A stretch of DNA of 64,000 nucleotides from Nesterenkonia sp. PF2B19. Its GTDB lineage: Bacteria > Actinomycetota > Actinomycetes > Actinomycetales > Micrococcaceae. Every line of letters begins with the position of its first letter. Within the stretch, counting starts at the first letter, position 1. The stretch is taken from NCBI RefSeq assembly GCF_001758425.2, contig NZ_MDSS02000012.1, positions 1 through 64,000 on the forward strand. The letters are read 5' to 3'. Below are positions 1 to 9,321 of the stretch, piece after piece. The position numbers were made by a program, and so were the translations under genes. The notes beneath the pieces are model-generated. The model made no database searches. It had not been told where the DNA came from and saw nothing but the letters and a program-made list of their open reading frames with translations.

Positions 1-844
1 GTTGCGGGCGACGGCGCCGCCGCCGTTCGGGGCCTCGGCCGTGCCGTCGTCGGCGCGTCGCCAGCGCCAGCACGATGGTCTCGACCTTCGGCTCGACGTC
101 GGCGATGCGCAACAGGCGCTGACGAAGTCCGGCCTCCTCAGCCCGGGACTGCTCGGCGTGGACGACCAGCGCCAACGGCGCCCGACCACCCGGGGCCACG
201 ACGTCGACTCGTTGGGCGCCGGTGAAGTCTCCGCCGAAGAGTCGGGACTCATGGATGTCCTCCACTGCCAGCGGCATCCCTCGCAGATCGATCAGTTCGT
301 GGCTGCGGTAGGGCTTCATGCTGAGCACGCCGTGATCGTTGACCCCGAAGCTGACCCGCGTGCGCCAGTGCAGACCGTTGCTGTGACGCTCTCCGACGTC
401 GACGACATGGATCTCCCCGTCGGCTGGGGCATGGGCCAGGGTGAGGTCCTGCAGATGGATTCCGCCGATGCGCTGCAGAGTGTCCCGGAAGACCTGGGCC
501 TTGACGCGGCGCTGATGCTGGTCCGTGATGTGGCCGTACTCGGCTCCGCCGACCGGAAGCCGGTCCATCTCATGGGCGCGGAGTGCGTCGGCGAGCTTCC
601 AGATGTGCCGTCGCCGGTAGTCCGAGGCCTCCAGGACCTCGACGACGTCGGCGCGCCAGAACTTGGCCTGCGGTCCTGAGTCGGTGACGCGTGCCCGGAC
701 GACTTCGCCCGGGATCGCATGCCGGACGAAGATGACCCGCCCCTCATGCCTGGCGACACAGTGACCCCCATGAGCCATCGGGCCGACGTCGAGGGTGAGC
801 AGCTGCTGCGAATGTGTCGTGCCGGCCTGTCGTGAGGTCACCAT
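1..844 (-). CDS. TRAM-domain class I SAM-dependent RNA methyltransferase (TrmA/RlmD-like), N-terminal part
   Basis: The frame starts at the ATG at 844, one base after the stop of the DUF3159 gene, and runs off the left edge after about 281 codons. The first 60 residues have the look of a TRAM RNA-binding domain (AHGGHCVARHEG, then VIFVRHAIPGE). They are followed by a GGAEYGH segment and a basic QRRVKAQVF stretch typical of the COG2265 family, which methylates C5 of uridine in tRNA or rRNA. The SAM-binding and catalytic parts lie outside the window. The last 20 codons become arginine-rich (ATRRRHGRG) while another frame reads as normal protein, so a one-base error near position 65 is likely. 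The family call is firm; which uridine it modifies cannot be told. Confidence 0.7.
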   Translation of the reverse strand, partial: MVTSRQAGTTHSQQLLTLDVGPMAHGGHCVARHEGRVIFVRHAIPGEVVRARVTDSGPQAKFWRADVVEVLEASDYRRRHIWKLADALRAHEMDRLPVGGAEYGHITDQHQRRVKAQVFRDTLQRIGGIHLQDLTLAHAPADGEIHVVDVGERHSNGLHWRTRVSFGVNDHGVLSMKPYRSHELIDLRGMPLAVEDIHESRLFGGDFTGAQRVDVVAPGGRAPLALVVHAEQSRAEEAGLRQRLLRIADVEPKVETIVLALATRRRRHGRGPERRRRRRPQ

Positions 845-845
845 C

Positions 846-1802
846 TCAGGACACCGCCTCTCCATCGCGCCGGTCCTCCACGACCGTCGGGCGCGTGATC
901 ATCCAGCCGACCCACAGGGCCAGGGCATAGAGGGGCAGCCCCATCACCAGGCGAGCAGTCCCGAGCGCGACGACGGCGTCCGCCAGGTACAGCGGCAGCT
1001 GGACCGCCAGCCGCAGCGCGAGCACACCGGTGACGATCCACGTGGCCAGCGCATAGCGCCTCCGACGAGCGTGGTCCTGACGCCAGGCGACGCCCTCTCC
1101 CCGGATGAAGCCGAAGAGGATCCCCAGGAACGGCCAGCGGACCGCGACGGACAGCGCGAAGCCCGCGATGTAGGCGGCGTTGGTGACGAAGCCCCACAGG
1201 TAGAAGTCACGGGCCTCGCCTGTCTGCTGGGCGACGACGGCGCACAGCACGATGACCGCCAGCCCGGACAGCGACTGCACCAGAGGGCCGCGCTGTGCCA
1301 GCCGCGCCACCGTGAAGATCAGTCCCATGAGGACCGCGACGATGGAGGAGATCAGCAGGTCCTCGGTGATGACGAACACCGTGAGGAACGCCGCCGCGGG
1401 CAGAGAAGCTTCGACAAGGCCCCGCACGCCCCCGATGGAGGACATCACGTCGAGCGAGCCGTCCTCACGGGTGCGCAGCCGGGAGCCCGCCGACTCGGCG
1501 AGCCGCTCCCCGATCTCGTCCGGGCCGGCCGCATCCTGAACCTGATCGCCCCGACGGTCCGACGGATCGTCCTGCCCCGGGCCCCCGGCGCTCCCGAGCC
1601 TCCCGGCATCGGGAGTCGCGGCATCGGGAGTCGCGGCATCAGGGGTCGCTCCCCCGGTCATGAGCGTCTCGGGCGCTGCGGGCGGTGACGTCTCGTCCCG
1701 CGCCGCACGCTCCTCCGAGCTGCCCGGCGTCCCCGCCCTGCCCGGTGAATCAGTCATCACAGCCGCCTGCGCCTCCCCTGTGCGTGGTCCCCTGGTCTTC
1801 AT
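846..1802 (-). CDS. DUF3159 family integral membrane protein
   Basis: The 318-residue protein has a low-complexity N-terminus of about 130 residues rich in Ala, Pro, Asp and Gly. This includes a threefold ATPDA repeat encoded by a 15-bp tandem repeat near 1605-1650. After it comes a membrane domain of about 180 residues with five or six hydrophobic segments (for example AAFLTVFVITEDLL and ILFGFIRGEGVAW), which matches the actinobacterial DUF3159 family of unknown function. It sits between the DUF3710 gene (45 bp upstream) and the RNA methyltransferase (1 bp downstream), as is common in this operon. An alternative start is the ATG at 1757, which would remove 15 residues. No biochemical role is known. 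Confidence 0.85.
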   Translation of the reverse strand: MKTRGPRTGEAQAAVMTDSPGRAGTPGSSEERAARDETSPPAAPETLMTGGATPDAATPDAATPDAGRLGSAGGPGQDDPSDRRGDQVQDAAGPDEIGERLAESAGSRLRTREDGSLDVMSSIGGVRGLVEASLPAAAFLTVFVITEDLLISSIVAVLMGLIFTVARLAQRGPLVQSLSGLAVIVLCAVVAQQTGEARDFYLWGFVTNAAYIAGFALSVAVRWPFLGILFGFIRGEGVAWRQDHARRRRYALATWIVTGVLALRLAVQLPLYLADAVVALGTARLVMGLPLYALALWVGWMITRPTVVEDRRDGEAVS

Positions 1803-1847
1803 CGGCCGTCCCTCGACCGCCTGTCGCCGCCTCGTCCGCCAGCGAGA

Positions 1848-2850
1848 TCAGGCCTGCTGCGGCCCCTCGGAGCCGGCCGCTGCGCCTCCTGCCGACCTCC
1901 GCTGCTGCGGTCGGACACCGTTGGCACGGGCGCCGCTCTGGTCCCCTTCTCCACTGCCGACCGCGGCAGCGCCGGGATTCGGCCCTGGTGCGGCGTCCCG
2001 ACGCTGCGCCGGGTTCCGCGGCAGCACCACCCGGCGTGCGCCTTCGGGCGGCCGCAGCGGCCAGCAGCTCGCGAGGCGGCAGCGGGTCGTCGCCGCGCAC
2101 GACGACGAGCCGAGAGAAGAGATCCTCGACGTCACGAGCGGCCTGAGGGTCGATCGCCCCCCGCCCGCCGACGACACCGCGCAGGAACCAGCGGTTCCCC
2201 TCGAATCCGATGAAACGAGCCACGCGCCAGCCGGCCCGGCCGTCCTTCAGCGTGGTCGGGACACGGGCGGCGAGCTCCTTGCCGAAGCGGCCGTCGAGCT
2301 GCTTGATCCGCCCCTTCTGCCTCACCACGGAGTCTTGGATCTGTTCCCGCACCTCATCCCACGTGCCTCCCGACTTGGGCGCGGAGAACGGCTGGATCTG
2401 GATGCTGGCCTGTCCCACCGAGATCGTCAGGGCCACGACACGTTTGGTCTTCTGATCGATGTCCAGGCGTACCTTCTGTTCCTTGCCCGCCGGCACCAGG
2501 ACCGCGCCGAAGTCGATGTAGCCCTTGGTGGTCTCCACCTCCGTGACGTCGTAGGGCCCCCCGCCTTCGATGCGTTCCGAGGCGTCCTCAGAGTTGTCCT
2601 CAGTGGCACCGTCGGACGCGCTGTCGGACGCGCCGCCGGTCTCGGAACCGGCGGCCGCCGAATCCTGCGGCACCGACTCCTGCGGCGCTGGTGCCGTCGC
2701 GGACTGCTGCTCGGGGGCCGCGGAACTCTCCGTGGTCTCCTCCTGGGCAGGGCTCGTGGGGGAGGTCTCCTCCTCGCGGAGCGCCGCTCTGATGGTGGCG
2801 GGCTTGGCCTTCTCCGCCCCTTGGGACTTCTTCCGTCGTCCGAAGATCAT
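1848..2850 (-). CDS. DUF3710 family protein, frameshifted near its C-terminus
   Basis: The start is the ATG at 2850, preceded by AGAGGAAC. After a disordered Glu/Ser/Ala-rich tail of about 95 residues comes the DUF3710 core (GPYDVTEVE, YIDFGAVLVP, GRFGKELAA, RWFLRGVVGG). The family is almost exclusive to Actinobacteria and its function is unknown. At about 2061 the reading slips: the conserved ending PPRELLPLRPPEG appears only after skipping one base, and that frame stops at 1848, giving about 333 residues. Without the correction the protein would run on as nonsense and overlap the DUF3159 gene to about 1750. The dut stop lies 27 bp upstream, so the two are probably co-transcribed. Confidence 0.85.
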
Positions 2851-2877
2851 GCTGAAGTTCCTCTTATCCCTCGAGAG

Positions 2878-3372
2878 TCACGTGCCGGTGGAGCCGAAGC
2901 CGCCTGCGCCGCGGTCGCTGTCCTCCAGCTGGTCCACAGGCACGAATTCAGCCTGGTCCACACGCTGGAGGACGAGCTGCGCGATGCGGTCTCCGCGACG
3001 GAAGCTCACCGGAGTCGAACGGTCGGTGTTCAGCAGACACACCTTGAGCTCTCCACGATACCCAGCATCGATGGTTCCCGGCGTGTTGACAAGGGTGATT
3101 CCGTGTTTCACCGCCAGTCCGCTGCGGGGGTGCACCAGCCCGACCCAGCCCTGCGGGATCGCGACGGCCACCCCGGTCGGCACGAGGCGACGTGCACCCG
3201 GCTCCAGCGTGAAGTCCTCGGCGCTGACCAGGTCCGCTCCGGCGTCGCCCGGGTGGGCATAGCCGGGAAGCGGAAGGTCCGGATCAAGACGCCGGATCGG
3301 CACCCGGATCCTGCCGGGCGCCGAGCCGGTCGGCATCTGGCCGGCGTCGTGCTCCTTCGTAGACGTGGTCAT
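2878..3372 (-). CDS. dut: deoxyuridine 5'-triphosphate nucleotidohydrolase (dUTPase)
   Basis: The 164-residue protein shows the five motifs of trimeric dUTPases in order: [31 protein letters not shown] and the C-terminal [10 protein letters not shown] lid that closes over the active site. It hydrolyses dUTP to dUMP and pyrophosphate, keeping uracil out of DNA and supplying dUMP for thymidylate synthesis. The start at 3372 is preceded by GAGGAG. It is the first gene of the leftward group dut-DUF3710-DUF3159-methyltransferase, and its promoter must lie in the 199 bp shared with the divergent DUF3093 gene. Confidence 0.96.
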   Translation of the reverse strand: MTTSTKEHDAGQMPTGSAPGRIRVPIRRLDPDLPLPGYAHPGDAGADLVSAEDFTLEPGARRLVPTGVAVAIPQGWVGLVHPRSGLAVKHGITLVNTPGTIDAGYRGELKVCLLNTDRSTPVSFRRGDRIAQLVLQRVDQAEFVPVDQLEDSDRGAGGFGSTGT

Positions 3373-3571
3373 CGGGGCTGCTTCTCCTCGTGGTCTGCGG
3401 GCTGGGGCCTGGTCCCGCCCATGACGGGCTGGTCCAGTGACCCCTCGAGTCTACTCATCCGGCCTGACATTCCAGCCGGCCGGGGATTCCCTCTGGGCCG
3501 AGCTCCCATCCGGCAGGGCGTCACCGTCGGCGGTTCCGGCCCACCGGAGGTTCCGTGAGAAGCTGGTGGTC

Positions 3572-4054
3572 ATGACGACGCATTCTCCGAGCTACTCCGA
3601 GAAGCTCTGGCCGGCGTGGTGGATCTGGCTCGCCGCGGTCATCATCGGAGCCTCCGTCTCGCTCATCTTCTTCCCCATCTCCGTCGGGCTCGGCGCGACC
3701 GCCATGGTCATCGGAGTCGGACTGCTGCTGTTCGCCCTGATCATCACCACCCCTCGGATCGAGATCACCGAAGGGTGGCTGAGCGCCGGCCGAGCCCGGA
3801 TCGAGCGCACCCACGTCGGCGCCGTCGTGGCCCATCGCGCCCAGGCGGCACGTGAGCAGCTCGGCCCCGGCTTCGACGCACGGGCCTATCAGTGCATCCG
3901 TGGGTGGATCGATCCCGTGGTGACCATTCAGATCACCGATCCCCAGGACGCCACGCCGTATTGGATCGTCTCCACCCGACGCCCGGAGGCGGTCCTCGCC
4001 GCGCTCGGTTCCGAGGAGCCGGTCCGCCAGACCGGGCTCAGCGTCACGGACTGA
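3572..4054 (+). CDS. DUF3093 family membrane protein
   Basis: About 160 residues, taken from the ATG at 3572 (an upstream in-frame ATG at 3437 would add an unlikely 45 residues). Two adjacent hydrophobic segments near residues 11-55 (WWIWLAAVIIGASVSLIFF and MVIGVGLLLFALIITT) anchor it in the membrane. They are followed by a soluble domain of about 100 residues ending YWIVSTRRPEAVLAAL. This matches the actinobacterial DUF3093 family, usually found beside dut and DUF4193 as here. Function is unknown. It converges on DUF4193 across a strong bidirectional terminator. Confidence 0.85.
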   Translation: MTTHSPSYSEKLWPAWWIWLAAVIIGASVSLIFFPISVGLGATAMVIGVGLLLFALIITTPRIEITEGWLSAGRARIERTHVGAVVAHRAQAAREQLGPGFDARAYQCIRGWIDPVVTIQITDPQDATPYWIVSTRRPEAVLAALGSEEPVRQTGLSVTD

Positions 4055-4085
4055 CCGCCCGAACCGACCCCGCGCGGCCCAGGCA

Positions 4086-4131
4086 CACGGAGGCCCCGTT
4101 CCGGACCATGGTCCGGAACGGGGCCTCCGTG
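4086..4131. terminator. perfect 46-bp palindrome, bidirectional terminator
   Basis: Twenty-three bases on each side are exact reverse complements with no unpaired spacer (centre CCATGG at about 4106-4111). The hairpin therefore has a stem of about 21 bp with a minimal loop. It lies between the convergent DUF3093 and DUF4193 genes, so it can serve both strands. No U-tract follows, as is usual in actinobacteria. Confidence 0.85.
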
Positions 4132-4162
4132 CTGCAACGATGTGGCCGACCGAGATCGCCGT

Positions 4163-4462
4163 TCAGCTGTCGCAGTCCTTGCAGATGAACATCCCGTTCT
4201 CCTCGCGGGACACCTGGGACCGGTGGCGGACCAGGAAGCATTCGCCGCATGTGAACTCGTCAGACTGGGCGGGCAGCACCCGCACCTGCAGCTCCTCGTC
4301 GGAGAGGTCAGCGCCGGGGAGCTCGAACCCTTCGGCCGCCTCCGCCTCGTCTTCGTCCACGACGGCGGACTGGCGATTGGTCTGCTGATTCTTCAGTTCC
4401 TCGATGGAGTCTTCGTTGACGTCGTCGTCGTTCTTGCGCGGCGCATCGTAGTCGGTTGCCAT
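4163..4462 (-). CDS. DUF4193 family acidic zinc-ribbon-like protein
   Basis: The 99-residue protein starts at the ATG at 4462, preceded by GGAG at the right distance. It is acidic in its first 60 residues. It ends in a four-cysteine cluster (FTCGECFLVRHR, then MFICKDCDS), two CxxC pairs that should bind zinc. This is the hallmark of the small actinobacterial DUF4193 family. It shares a 393-bp divergent promoter region with sepH. Its function is not known; a role as a small transcription- or ribosome-associated factor is only a guess. Confidence 0.88.
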   Translation of the reverse strand: MATDYDAPRKNDDDVNEDSIEELKNQQTNRQSAVVDEDEAEAAEGFELPGADLSDEELQVRVLPAQSDEFTCGECFLVRHRSQVSREENGMFICKDCDS

Positions 4463-4855
4463 GAGGGTCGCTCCACACTCCGAAAGTCGAATTCGAATCG
4501 CTCGGACACCAGCCTCCACCGGTCCCCCAAGCGCGATTTGTCGCACAGATTGTGTCGCATCGAGCCAGCTCCGCCAAATCGGCGGCGACACATTGAGCCG
4601 AGGGCGGACGACGGGCCGGCTCGGGGCCCCGAAACCGTCGCTGAGGCGGCGAGCCGGGGCCGCCCGGAGCCGGCGCCACGCAGCTCCTCACGGGCTCCGC
4701 GACCCCAAGGTTCAAGTTCCGCTGAACCGGGAGCGGGAGCTCCACGCCCTCCCCGCGCTACAGTGACCCCTGGACCAGTCCACCCGGAGGGCGGCGCGGC
4801 GCCGACCGCACCCGTCCCGAAGACTACTGCCGGCCACAGGCGGGAGGAAGCACAG
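4463..4855. promoter_or_regulatory. divergent promoter region between DUF4193 and sepH
   Basis: These 393 bp hold no convincing gene. A TACAGT hexamer at 4759-4764 is a candidate -10 for sepH. The stretch around 4535-4560 carries a GTCGCACAGATTGTGTCGC near-repeat that could be part of the leftward DUF4193 promoter. Nothing else stands out. Confidence 0.4.
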
Positions 4856-6266
4856 ATGCAGCAGCTGCGGATCATGGGCGTGACCGAGGACGACTCCGAC
4901 GAACTGCTCGTCCTCGCCGACGACCAGGGTCAGGAGTTCGCCCTGCCCGTGGACGACGCGCTGCGCGCGGCCGTGGGACGGAAGTCCACCCGCCCGCCGC
5001 ACCTCACGACGCGCGCCGAAGACGCCCGGGCGCCCATGACGGTGCGGGAGGTGCAGGCCCGGCTCCGTGCAGGGGCCACCGTGGAGCAGATGGTCGCAGA
5101 GTCTGGCCTTGACCCGGCCCGAGTGGAACGCTACGCAGGGCCCGTCCAGGCCGAGCGCGCCTATGTCGCCGAACTGGCCCGCAGCACGGCGATCGCCCCG
5201 CCGTCCTCGGCCGAACAGCACCGGATCGCGTTCGGTGACGCCCCCGCCACCCTCGAAGCGATGGCGCTGGTCCGCCTGCGGTCCCTCGGCGTCGACCTGA
5301 CCTCCCTGGCGTGGGACGCCTGGCGACGCCAGGACGGCAGCTGGCAGGTCGTCTGCTGGTTCTCCCCCGATGACGAAGCCGCCGCCCGCGCTCGTGTCGA
5401 CGCCGAACCGCCCGCTGAATGGGTCTTCTCTCCGGAGTCTCGCCATCTGCGAGCGGTCGGTCCCTGGGCCCAGACGCTGAGCAGCCTCCCTCCGGAGACC
5501 GGCGCCCGCCGCGGTCCGCGGCGACTGACCGCAGTGGACGCCCCCTTCGACGTCGAGTCCGTGGCGGACTCGGCGGCGCAGCGATCGGATCGTGGCACCG
5601 GCAGGCCGGCGGCGACGACGCCGGCCCCGGTGCCCGCAGACCAGCAGGACACCTCGCCGCTGCTTCCCGCTCTCCGGACGCCCCGGCAGGCCCCACGGGC
5701 GAAGGCGACGAGCATCAGGACCTCCTCGACGTCCTGCGCGCTCGGCGGGGTCGTCGGTTGGGCGCGGACGAGGACGCCGATGACAGGCTCGCCCTCATGC
5801 TCACGCGCGACGAACAGCCCAGCGGCCAGGACACGCCCCGACTGCGCGCGGTCGAGTCGGCGCAGACCGGTCAGGGGGAGGACGATCAGCAGGCTCCCCG
5901 CGACGATGAGCGCACGGAGTCCCCCGACGTAGACAGCCCCGACGGCACCGACGCCTGGGGGTTCAGCTATGCCGACAGCGAGTCACCGGTCGACGTCGAC
6001 TCCTCCGACCGGACCACGCGGCGGCGCAGGGCGCGCCCGACACCTCAGAGGGGGCCGGCGCCCCGGCGAAGGAGCCGACCCCCGGCGAGGATCCGGCATC
6101 GGCCGGATCCGCACAGAGCGACGGCGACGCCGCCACCCGCCAGCGGGACGCCGGCAGCACCGAAGACGCCGCGCCCGCCCACGCCCCGAAGCCGAAGCGC
6201 TCCGGCTCCCGCCGCCCCAGCATGCCTCGCTGGGACGACATCCTCTTTGGCTCGAAGGGCGACTGA
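4856..6266 (+). CDS. sepH: septation protein SepH, broken by two apparent frameshifts
   Basis: The start is the ATG at 4856 with GGAGG eight bases upstream. The N-terminal 230 residues are the DUF3071/SepH domain (MQQLRIMGVTEDD, EFALPVDDALRAAV, VREVQARLRAGATVEQM, WQVVCWFSP). The middle is disordered, and the protein ends with the conserved tail RRPSMPRWDDILFG. SepH of Streptomyces binds FtsZ and promotes Z-ring assembly. Two one-base losses are needed to read through: one near 5670, before the EGDEHQDLLDVL segment, and one near 6012, before DHAAAQGAPD. The corrected length is about 470 residues. Both breaks fall in GC-rich linker sequence, which favours sequencing error over real loss of an important cell-division gene. 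Confidence 0.87.
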
Positions 6267-6314
6267 CGACCGGCAGACGGTCGCACAGGGATCGGTCGCA
6301 CGTCCCCACGGGAC

Positions 6315-7541
6315 TCAGCCGAAGGCGCGCCCGGTCAGCGAGAGCAGCGGGACCTTGACCTCCACGTCGGTCAGCGATCCGTGCTGGCCCACCATGGTCA
6401 GTGGATCCGGGCCCGTCCGGGCCACGTGATAGAGCGCGATCGGACCGTGCACGGCCACCAGGAGATCACCGATGCGGGGGCGCACCCGGTCCTCCACGGG
6501 ACCGAACCATCCCGCGTCCACCGCCTCGTCGCGCGTGGCGATCCACGCCTGGTCGCCGAAGCGCTCCTCCCACGCCTCATGCACCTGGCGGCGCACGGCG
6601 GCGGAAGCATGCTGATCGAAGTACAGATGCACGAACCGCGGCTCGCCGCCGGTGTGCCGGACGCCGCGCAGCAGCGCCTCCTCTGCGCTGAAGTCCAGCC
6701 GGCCCTCCGGGGCGATGTCCAGCATGCCGTGGTCTGCGGTCAGCAGCACCGAGAGCTGGTCGCCGAACCTCTCACGCAGCCGCGTGACGAACGTCTCGGC
6801 CTCCCGGTCCAGACTCTCCAGCGCGCGCACCCACTCGGGTGAGTCCACCCCGTATCGGTGCCCGGTCTTGTCCAGTTCGTCCACGTAGAGATACATCAGC
6901 AGCGGCTGCGGAGACCCCTGGCGCACTCCCCCGGTGGCGGGACGATGACCGGTGATCGCATCAGCCGCCAACCGGAACCGCGCGTCCAAGTGGGTGGCCC
7001 CGAGGAACTCACCTCCGGAGAGCACGGCCTGCGTCAGGGCGGAGTCGGCGAATTTGGGACGCGAGACGGTCAGCACCCGAGCGCCCGCACGCTCGGCGCG
7101 CCGCAGCACCGGCTCGTGGGGCTGCCAACGGGCCGGATCCACCGCGGGATCCCACCCGCCGAGCATGTTGACCACCCGGTCCAGCCACGGCGCGAGGACG
7201 TCGTAGCCGACCAGGCCGTGACGGCCCGGGGGTTCTCCCGTGCCCAAGGAGGCGATGGAGGCGGCGGTCGTCGCGGGGGCGGCGGCGTCCAGCACCCGTC
7301 CGGTGGCGCTGCTCCGCCATGCAGAGGCGAGGAACCGGGCGTGCCCGCTGTGCCGGGCGATGAGCTCGTCCCCCAGCCCGTCGACCATGAGGACCACGGT
7401 GAGGCTCGCCTCGGGCAGCCCGAGCCTGTCGAGGAATCCGTCAAGGCCGAGCGACGCCGCCGCCGAGGGCATCACGTGACGGATGTGGGCACCGTCATAG
7501 GCCGGGGCGAGAGCGGCCAGCTCACGGGCACGAGCGGTCAT
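6315..7541 (-). CDS. alkaline phosphatase family / nucleotide pyrophosphatase-like protein
   Basis: About 408 residues from the ATG at 7541, which has GGAAGGAAG upstream; in-frame codons up to 7631 are less likely. The fold is that of type I phosphodiesterases and nucleotide pyrophosphatases. A metal-binding VLMVDGLGDEL is followed by the nucleophile segment APATTAASIASLGTGEPPGRHGLVGY, split here by a Thr-rich stretch. Later metal ligands occur in YVDELDKTGHRYG and TADHGMLD, and another His in VGQHGSLTD. No signal peptide is visible, so it is probably cytoplasmic. It lies downstream of the DUF5998 gene in the same direction, a pairing also seen in other actinobacteria. The physiological substrate is unknown. 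Confidence 0.85.
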   Translation of the reverse strand: MTARARELAALAPAYDGAHIRHVMPSAAASLGLDGFLDRLGLPEASLTVVLMVDGLGDELIARHSGHARFLASAWRSSATGRVLDAAAPATTAASIASLGTGEPPGRHGLVGYDVLAPWLDRVVNMLGGWDPAVDPARWQPHEPVLRRAERAGARVLTVSRPKFADSALTQAVLSGGEFLGATHLDARFRLAADAITGHRPATGGVRQGSPQPLLMYLYVDELDKTGHRYGVDSPEWVRALESLDREAETFVTRLRERFGDQLSVLLTADHGMLDIAPEGRLDFSAEEALLRGVRHTGGEPRFVHLYFDQHASAAVRRQVHEAWEERFGDQAWIATRDEAVDAGWFGPVEDRVRPRIGDLLVAVHGPIALYHVARTGPDPLTMVGQHGSLTDVEVKVPLLSLTGRAFG

Positions 7542-7611
7542 CAGGGTCTTCCTTCCGGAGTGGGCGGTGCGCTGCCGCGTCACCAGAGGGTCGGGTGCGG
7601 GAGGACGACGG

Positions 7612-8241
7612 TCAGCGGGCGTGACGCACACAGGCTCGACGCAGCGCCCGGACGAAGCTGCGGGCCTCCTCCACGGCGGTGTCTCCTTCGGCGGTGGCGG
7701 CGATGCGGAGCACGATGTCCTCGGGCACGACGGTGCCGTCGTCGCCGTGGTCAGCCATGCAGTCCGGGTCTCCGCAGTGCACCGGCGCCGTCTCGAAGCG
7801 CGCGCCGCCGGTCCAGTTCATGTTCAGCGTCACCTCCGCCAGTCCCCGCTCCGGACGGAAGCTCTCCGGGCGTCGGTGCACCTCGGAGAGGATCACCGAA
7901 CGGATTCGGCTGACGGGGACGACCTCCGTGGAGATGCGCGCCACCGTGTCGGTCCGACCGGCGGTCCCGGCGTCGTCGGCCTCCACGTCGTGGTCGTCCA
8001 GATGGGCGACGACGATCACGTCCTCGGCCAGCGCCAGCACGGTGATGTGCCGGTGCACCTCCTCCATGTCGAAGTGGGTGTCCACATGGACGATCTGGTG
8101 CGTAGGCTCGCGGCCGTCCAGGGCGTCGGTCACCGTATGGTGCACAAGCGTGGGGTAGAAGCCGCCGCGCTCGATCGCCGCGCGCAGCGAGAGTGTCGAA
8201 GAGGGCGCGGAGTCGTCATGGCTGAAGGTCATGGAAACCAT
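7612..8241 (-). CDS. DUF5998 family protein
   Basis: The 209-residue soluble protein (HTVTDALDGREPTHQIVH, SRIRSVILSEV, VTLNMNWTGGARFE, then a VHCGDPDCMADHG segment with two Cys) matches a conserved actinobacterial family of unknown function. The ATG at 8241 has a good GAGGGAGGG ribosome site six bases upstream. Its end is 70 bp from the phosphatase gene, so the two are probably one transcript. Its start is only 52 bp from oleA, which runs the other way. Confidence 0.8.
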   Translation of the reverse strand: MVSMTFSHDDSAPSSTLSLRAAIERGGFYPTLVHHTVTDALDGREPTHQIVHVDTHFDMEEVHRHITVLALAEDVIVVAHLDDHDVEADDAGTAGRTDTVARISTEVVPVSRIRSVILSEVHRRPESFRPERGLAEVTLNMNWTGGARFETAPVHCGDPDCMADHGDDGTVVPEDIVLRIAATAEGDTAVEEARSFVRALRRACVRHAR

Positions 8242-8282
8242 GCTAGCCCTCCCTCGATTCGCTAGCCCGGTTCACCTGCTGG

Positions 8283-8288
8283 ATAATG
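8283..8288 (+). promoter_or_regulatory. -10 element of oleA, predicting a leaderless mRNA
   Basis: GATAAT lies five bases before the GTG of oleA. With that spacing transcription would begin at or next to the start codon. No Shine-Dalgarno sequence is present in front of the GTG, which fits. Confidence 0.5.
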
Positions 8289-8293
8289 GAGCG

Positions 8294-9321
8294 GTGCCAG
8301 GAAACGCGACTTTTCACCACCGCAACGCCGCCCTGCTCTCTGTGGCCGAGGTCCAAGCCCCGGTCCCTCTGACCTCCAAGGACATCGACCGCCGCCTGGC
8401 CGACGCCTGAAGCGGCTGAAGCTCCCCCAGGGCCTCCTGCAGCGGGTCGCAGGCGTGAAGACCCGCCGCAACTGGGAGAAGGCGGGAGACGTGCGCGCCG
8501 GCACGGTGGAGGCCGGGCGTCGGGCCCTCCAGGCCGCCGGCGTCCCCGCAGCCGACGTCTCGGTGATGATCAACACCTCGGTGACCCGCGAGCATCTCGA
8601 GCCCTCCGTCGCCGTGGGAGTCCACCACGACCTGGGTCTGCCCAGCTCCGCGATGAACTTCGACATCACCAACGCCTGCCTGGGCTTCGTCAATGCGATG
8701 ACCCTGGCCAGCTCCATGATCGACGCCGGGCAGGCGACCTATGTGCTGATCGTCAACGGCGAGGACGCCAAGAAGGTCCAGGACGCGACCGTGGAGCGCA
8801 TCAGCAGCCTCGAATCGATGGTCAGCCGCGAGGACTTCATGTCGGAGTTCGCGTCCCTGACCCTGGGCTCCGGCGCGGCGGCGGCGGTCGTGGGCCCTGC
8901 CGACCGGCACCCCGAGGGGCACCGGATCGTCGGTGGTGTGACTCGGGCTGCGACCCAGCACCACGGCCTGTGCGTCGGTGACCATCGCGGCATGTTCACT
9001 GACTCCCGCGGCCTGCTCGACGGCGGCCTCGAGCTCGTCATGGATGCCTGGCAGGACGCCAAGGAGCACTTCGACTGGGATGCCATGGACGCCTACGTGA
9101 CCCACCAGGTGTCGTCACTGCACACCGCGTCGATCATCAAGGCCGCCAAGCTCGACAAGAAGCGCGTCCCGGTGACCTATCCCGAGCTGGGCAACGTGGG
9201 GCCCGCCTCGCTGCCGATCACCCTGGCTCGAGAGTCCGCCTCCCTGTCCTCCGGTTCCCGGGTGCTCTGCATGGGCGTCGGCTCCGGACTCAACACGGCG
9301 ATGCTGGAGATCATCTGGTGA
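8294..9321 (+). CDS. oleA: OleA, acyl-CoA condensing enzyme of olefin synthesis (thiolase superfamily), frameshifted
   Basis: OleA joins two fatty acyl-CoAs head to head to give a beta-keto acid, the first step to long-chain alkenes. The protein begins VPGNATFHHRNAALLSVAEV at the GTG at 8294. At about 8407 a C is missing (GACGCC TGA where GACGCCCTGAAG is expected), which creates a false stop. The next frame continues LKRLKLPQGLLQRVAGVKTR without loss. The corrected length is about 342 residues. The active-site Cys is at about residue 129 (TNACLGFVNAM), and the thiolase His and Asn regions are YVTHQVSS and ELGNVGPAS. It overlaps oleBC by 4 bp, so the three ole genes form one operon. Confidence 0.92.

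Noticed and set aside
2-679. An open frame on the plus strand at the left edge
   Set aside because: The minus strand carries a clear TRAM-domain methyltransferase over the same bases; the plus frame has low-complexity Asp/Val-rich sequence only.
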